Part shown: piece by piece, positions 31,964 to 34,409 of the stretch
Position numbering within the stretch: the stretch's first letter is position 1
How the letters are laid out: every line of letters starts with the position of its first letter
Assembly (NCBI GenBank): GCA_035540755.1
Contig: DATLGD010000044.1
Coordinates: 1-34,409 of the forward strand
Length of the DNA: 34,409 nt
DNA from: DATLGD01 sp035540755
GTDB taxonomy: Bacteria > Actinomycetota > Actinomycetes > Mycobacteriales > SCTD01
Direction: 5' to 3'
Translations under genes and position numbers: made by a program
The notes under the pieces: generated by a model
The model's database searches: none
What the model was told of the DNA's origin: nothing
What the model saw: only the letters and a program-made list of their open reading frames with translations

Positions 31964-32761
31964 TTGCCTCCCCTGTACGCCCGGCCTCGCCACGCCGCTC
32001 CTCGCGACTCCGCGAAGATCCGCGCGGCCCTGGTTCCCGCCGTCCTGCTCGCCTCCACCGGCAGCGCCCTCGGCGGCCTGGCCGCCGGCGCCTCTGCCGA
32101 CGACGGCGTTCCCCACGCCACGCAGGCCGCGGCCAGCACGATCGAGTTCGACGAGGAGGCCTTCCTCGCCGAGCGCAACCTGGCGCTGGAGCAGGCCGAG
32201 AACCGCGCCACCCGCTCCCGCCTGCAGGCCGAGGCCCGCGCCGCCGAGGCCGCCCGGCTGGCCGAGGAGGCGCGCCTCGCCGAGGAGGCCCGGCTCGCCG
32301 AGGAGGCGCGCAAGGCCGAGGAGGCCCGCCAGGCCGAGGAGGCCGCGGCGAAGGCTGCGGCCGAGGCCGCCGCCGCGCCGAAGTACGCCCGTCCCGGCGT
32401 CGGCCGCCTGACCTCCGGCTTCGGCAGCCGCTGGGGCCGCCTGCACGCCGGCATCGACCTGGCCGCCGGCACCGGCAGCCCGATCCGGGCCGCTGCGGCG
32501 GGAACGGTCGAGTCGGCCCGCAACGAGGGCGGCTACGGCAAGTGCATCCGGATCCGGCACGCCGACGGCACCCAGACCGTGTACGCGCACCTGTCGGCCT
32601 TCACCGTCAACCCCGGCCAGAAGGTCTCTGCCGGCGAGCAGATCGGCCGCGAGGGCAACACCGGCGCCAGCACCGGCCCGCACCTGCACTTCGAGGTCCG
32701 CGTCGGCGGCAACCCGGTCAACCCGCTCACCTGGCTGCAGGCCCGCGGCGTCAAGATCTGA
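31964..32761 (+). CDS. M23 family peptidoglycan metallopeptidase (LytM type)
   Basis: A 265-residue exported endopeptidase. A hydrophobic export signal spans about 20-44 (ALVPAVLLASTGSALGG, cleavage near ASA). Residues 62-138 are a charged coiled coil with six-residue RLAEEA-type repeats. The LytM domain (145-260) has the zinc ligands His161 and Asp165 in LHAGIDLA and His242 in PHLHFEV, with His209 (YAHLS) and His240 as catalytic histidines, so it should be active, cutting peptide cross-links in peptidoglycan. The TTG start at 31964 has GGAGAG 4 nt upstream, and no better start lies in frame. It converges on pcrA, as Rv0950c does on uvrD1 in M. tuberculosis. The long structured leader and GTAAC-type repeat suggest tight regulation. 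Confidence 0.93.
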   Translation: MPPLYARPRHAAPRDSAKIRAALVPAVLLASTGSALGGLAAGASADDGVPHATQAAASTIEFDEEAFLAERNLALEQAENRATRSRLQAEARAAEAARLAEEARLAEEARLAEEARKAEEARQAEEAAAKAAAEAAAAPKYARPGVGRLTSGFGSRWGRLHAGIDLAAGTGSPIRAAAAGTVESARNEGGYGKCIRIRHADGTQTVYAHLSAFTVNPGQKVSAGEQIGREGNTGASTGPHLHFEVRVGGNPVNPLTWLQARGVKI

Positions 32762-32793
32762 GCTCAGCTCCTCGAGAGCCCAGCACGCCCCGG

Positions 32794-32822
32794 GAGCCCG
32801 GTCGCCGCACGCGACCGGGCTC
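32794..32822. terminator. Bidirectional terminator between the M23 gene and pcrA
   Basis: GAGCCCGGTCGC (32794-32805), loop CGCAC, GCGACCGGGCTC (32811-32822): a perfect 12-bp stem with a 5-nt loop in the 69-nt gap between two convergent stops. No T tract, but the strongest hairpin in the window. Confidence 0.75.
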
Positions 32823-32830
32823 TCGCGCGT

Positions 32831-34409
32831 CTACAGCTTCTCGAGCGGCGCGTAGCGCAGCAGCAGCCACTTCACGCCCGCGTCCCCGCCGAAGTCGACC
32901 TCGGCCTGCAGGCCGTCACCGGCGCCACGAGTCGCGGTGACCGTGCCCATCCCGAAGGAGTCGTGCAGCACCCGGTCGCCGACGGTGAGGTCCGGGACCG
33001 CGCGCAGCCCCGGACCGGCCGAGCGCCCGCGCGCGGTGCCGGTGAGCCGGTCCGCGGCACGCGACAGCGACGGCGGCGGAGCCGACACGCTGGACTCGAG
33101 CCGCCGCCAGTCGACCAGCTCGGCCGGCACCTCGTCGAGGAAGCGCGACGGCGGGTTGTACGACGTCTGACCCCAGGCACTGCGCAGGTGCGCGCGGGAC
33201 AGGTACAGCCGCTGCCGGGCCCGGGTGATGCCGACGTAGGCCAGCCGGCGCTCCTCCTGCAGCTCCCTCTCGTCGCCCAGGGTGCGCAGGTGCGGGAAGA
33301 CGCCGTCCTCGAGGCCGGTGAGGAACACCACCGGGTACTCGAGGCCCTTCGCGGCGTGCAGCGTCATGAGCGTGACGACGCCGTCGCCCTCGCCGGGCAC
33401 GGTGTCGGCGTCGGCCACCAGCGACACCTGCTCGAGGAACTCGCCGACGCCCCCGTCGGGCACCCGCTCGTTGAACTCGCGGGCGACGCCCACGAGCTCG
33501 GAGAGGTTCTCGACCCGGCTCTCGTCCTGCGGGTCGACGCTCGCGGCCAGCTCGGCGAGGTAGCCGGTGCGGTCGAGCACAGCCTCCAGCACCTCGGCCG
33601 GCGGCATGCCGCCGACGACGAGCGCGCGCAGCTCGTCCATCAGGTCGGCGAAGCCGCGGACGGCGCCCGCCGAGCGGGCCGCCATGCCCGGCACCTCCTC
33701 GCACCGCGAGACCGCGTCGGCGAAGCCGATCCGCTCCCGCGACGCGAAGGCCTCCAGGCATGCCTCGGCCCGGTCGCCGATGCCGCGGCGCGGGGTGTTG
33801 AGGATGCGGCGCAGGTTGACGACGTCGGCCGGGTTGGACAGCACGCGCAGGTAGGCCAGGGCGTCCTTGACCTCCTTGCGCTCGTAGAAGCGCACCCCGC
33901 CGACCACCCGGTAGGGCAGGCCGACCCGGAGAAAGACCTCCTCGAACACCCGTGACTGCGCGTTGGTGCGGTAGAAGACGGCGATCTCGGACGGCTTGAT
34001 GCCGTGCTCGTCGCCGAGGCGGTCGACCTCCTCGGCGACGAAGGCGGCCTCGTCGTGCTCGTTGTCGGCGACGTAGCCGGTGATCCGCTCGCCGCTGCCG
34101 GCGTCGGTCCACAGCCGCTTCGGCTTGCGGGAGGGGTTCTTCGCGATGACGGCGTTGGCCGCGGACAGGATGGTCTGGGTCGAGCGGTAGTTCTGCTCGA
34201 GCAGCACCGTGGTGGCGTCCGGGTAGTCGGCCTCGAACTCCTGGATGTTGCGGATCGTCGCGCCCCGGAAGGCGTAGATGGACTGGTCGGCGTCGCCGAC
34301 GACGCAGAGCTCCGCGGGGGGGACCCCGGCGCCGCGCTCCCCCGCGCCGGCGGAGCCGCCCACCAGCTCGCGGACGAGCACGTACTGCGCGTGGTTGGTG
34401 TCCTGGTAC
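32831..34409 (-). CDS. pcrA: ATP-dependent DNA helicase PcrA/UvrD, C-terminal 525 residues
   Basis: The 5' part lies beyond the right edge. The visible frame begins inside motif II (YQDTNHAQY). It continues with motif III (VVGDADQSIYAFRGA), motif IV (QNYRSTQTI, FYRTNAQSR), motif V (VTLMTLHAAKGLEYPVVFLTG) and motif VI (EERRLAYVGITRARQRLYLS). The last 50 residues (VGDRVLHDSFGMGTVTATRG through the C-terminal KWLLLRYAPLEKL) form the Tudor-like domain that contacts RNA polymerase in PcrA proteins. This superfamily 1 helicase unwinds DNA 3' to 5' in nucleotide excision repair, recombination control and transcription-replication conflicts. A disordered Ser/Pro/Arg linker precedes the Tudor domain. 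It is convergent with the M23 gene across a strong hairpin. Confidence 0.96.
   Translation of the reverse strand, partial: YQDTNHAQYVLVRELVGGSAGAGERGAGVPPAELCVVGDADQSIYAFRGATIRNIQEFEADYPDATTVLLEQNYRSTQTILSAANAVIAKNPSRKPKRLWTDAGSGERITGYVADNEHDEAAFVAEEVDRLGDEHGIKPSEIAVFYRTNAQSRVFEEVFLRVGLPYRVVGGVRFYERKEVKDALAYLRVLSNPADVVNLRRILNTPRRGIGDRAEACLEAFASRERIGFADAVSRCEEVPGMAARSAGAVRGFADLMDELRALVVGGMPPAEVLEAVLDRTGYLAELAASVDPQDESRVENLSELVGVAREFNERVPDGGVGEFLEQVSLVADADTVPGEGDGVVTLMTLHAAKGLEYPVVFLTGLEDGVFPHLRTLGDERELQEERRLAYVGITRARQRLYLSRAHLRSAWGQTSYNPPSRFLDEVPAELVDWRRLESSVSAPPPSLSRAADRLTGTARGRSAGPGLRAVPDLTVGDRVLHDSFGMGTVTATRGAGDGLQAEVDFGGDAGVKWLLLRYAPLEKL

Overview
This window is chromosomal DNA of a very high-GC actinobacterium. 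Nearly every codon ends in G or C, GTG starts are common, and many genes seem to be leaderless, with a TANNNT -10 box placed 6-7 nt before the start codon. The gene content fits: a monomeric isocitrate dehydrogenase, DUF3017, DUF2505, a PerM (DUF6350) homologue, a 13E12/DUF222 HNH protein and a PcrA with a C-terminal Tudor-like tail. A Geodermatophilaceae-like or Frankia-related lineage is plausible but not proven. The block pcrA / M23 peptidase / sucC / sucD / perM / purN / purH keeps the order and relative orientation that I recall for uvrD1-Rv0950c-sucCD-perM-purN-purH in Mycobacterium tuberculosis.

Layout. 1-2711 (+): end of sdhD, sdhA and sdhB (succinate dehydrogenase). 2774-5165 (+): an S11 D-Ala-D-Ala carboxypeptidase and an MFS permease; the permease overlaps the convergent YihY/BrkB gene (5126-6457, -). 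6527-8088 (-): 2H-phosphoesterase and trpS. 8214-9344 (+): geranylgeranyl-reductase-type flavoprotein. 9403-11260 (-): a 17-codon leaderless ORF, a CNNM/CBS transporter and a DUF2505 protein as one coupled unit. 11305-12408 (-): a second MFS gene whose start is problematic. 12497-15702 (-): mdh-icd. 15871-17778: DUF3017 (-), an FHA/LuxR-type regulator (+) and folD (-). 17878-18246 (+): a small membrane-anchored protein of unknown function. 18256-20399 (-): purN-purH. 20519-22100 (+): two DUF4190 proteins and a DUF2752 protein. 22187-24124 (-): an HNH endonuclease gene with a perfect LexA (SOS) box over its promoter. 24294-27663 (-): perM, sucD and sucC. 27892-29922 (+): secreted CocE/S15-like hydrolase with an LPATG anchor. 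29942-30358 (-): stand-alone B12-binding protein. 30618-31595 (+): lipase-like hydrolase. 31964-32761 (+): M23 peptidase behind a structured leader. 32831-34409 (-): 3' part of pcrA.

How it fits together. Four TCA-cycle enzymes (SDH, MDH, IDH, succinyl-CoA synthetase) lie within 28 kb. FolD makes the 10-formyl-THF that PurN and PurH use, so the one-carbon and purine genes form a second theme. A third theme is the cell envelope: carboxypeptidase, M23 peptidase, PerM, YihY, CNNM and the LPXTG hydrolase.

No mobile element, CRISPR array, rRNA or tRNA gene was seen. Most of the window is conserved housekeeping DNA. The most interesting signals are regulatory: the SOS box on the HNH gene, the leaderless upstream ORF of the CNNM gene, the structured leader and direct repeat before the M23 gene, possible CTG starts, and a sharp codon-usage shift inside sdhA at the left edge.
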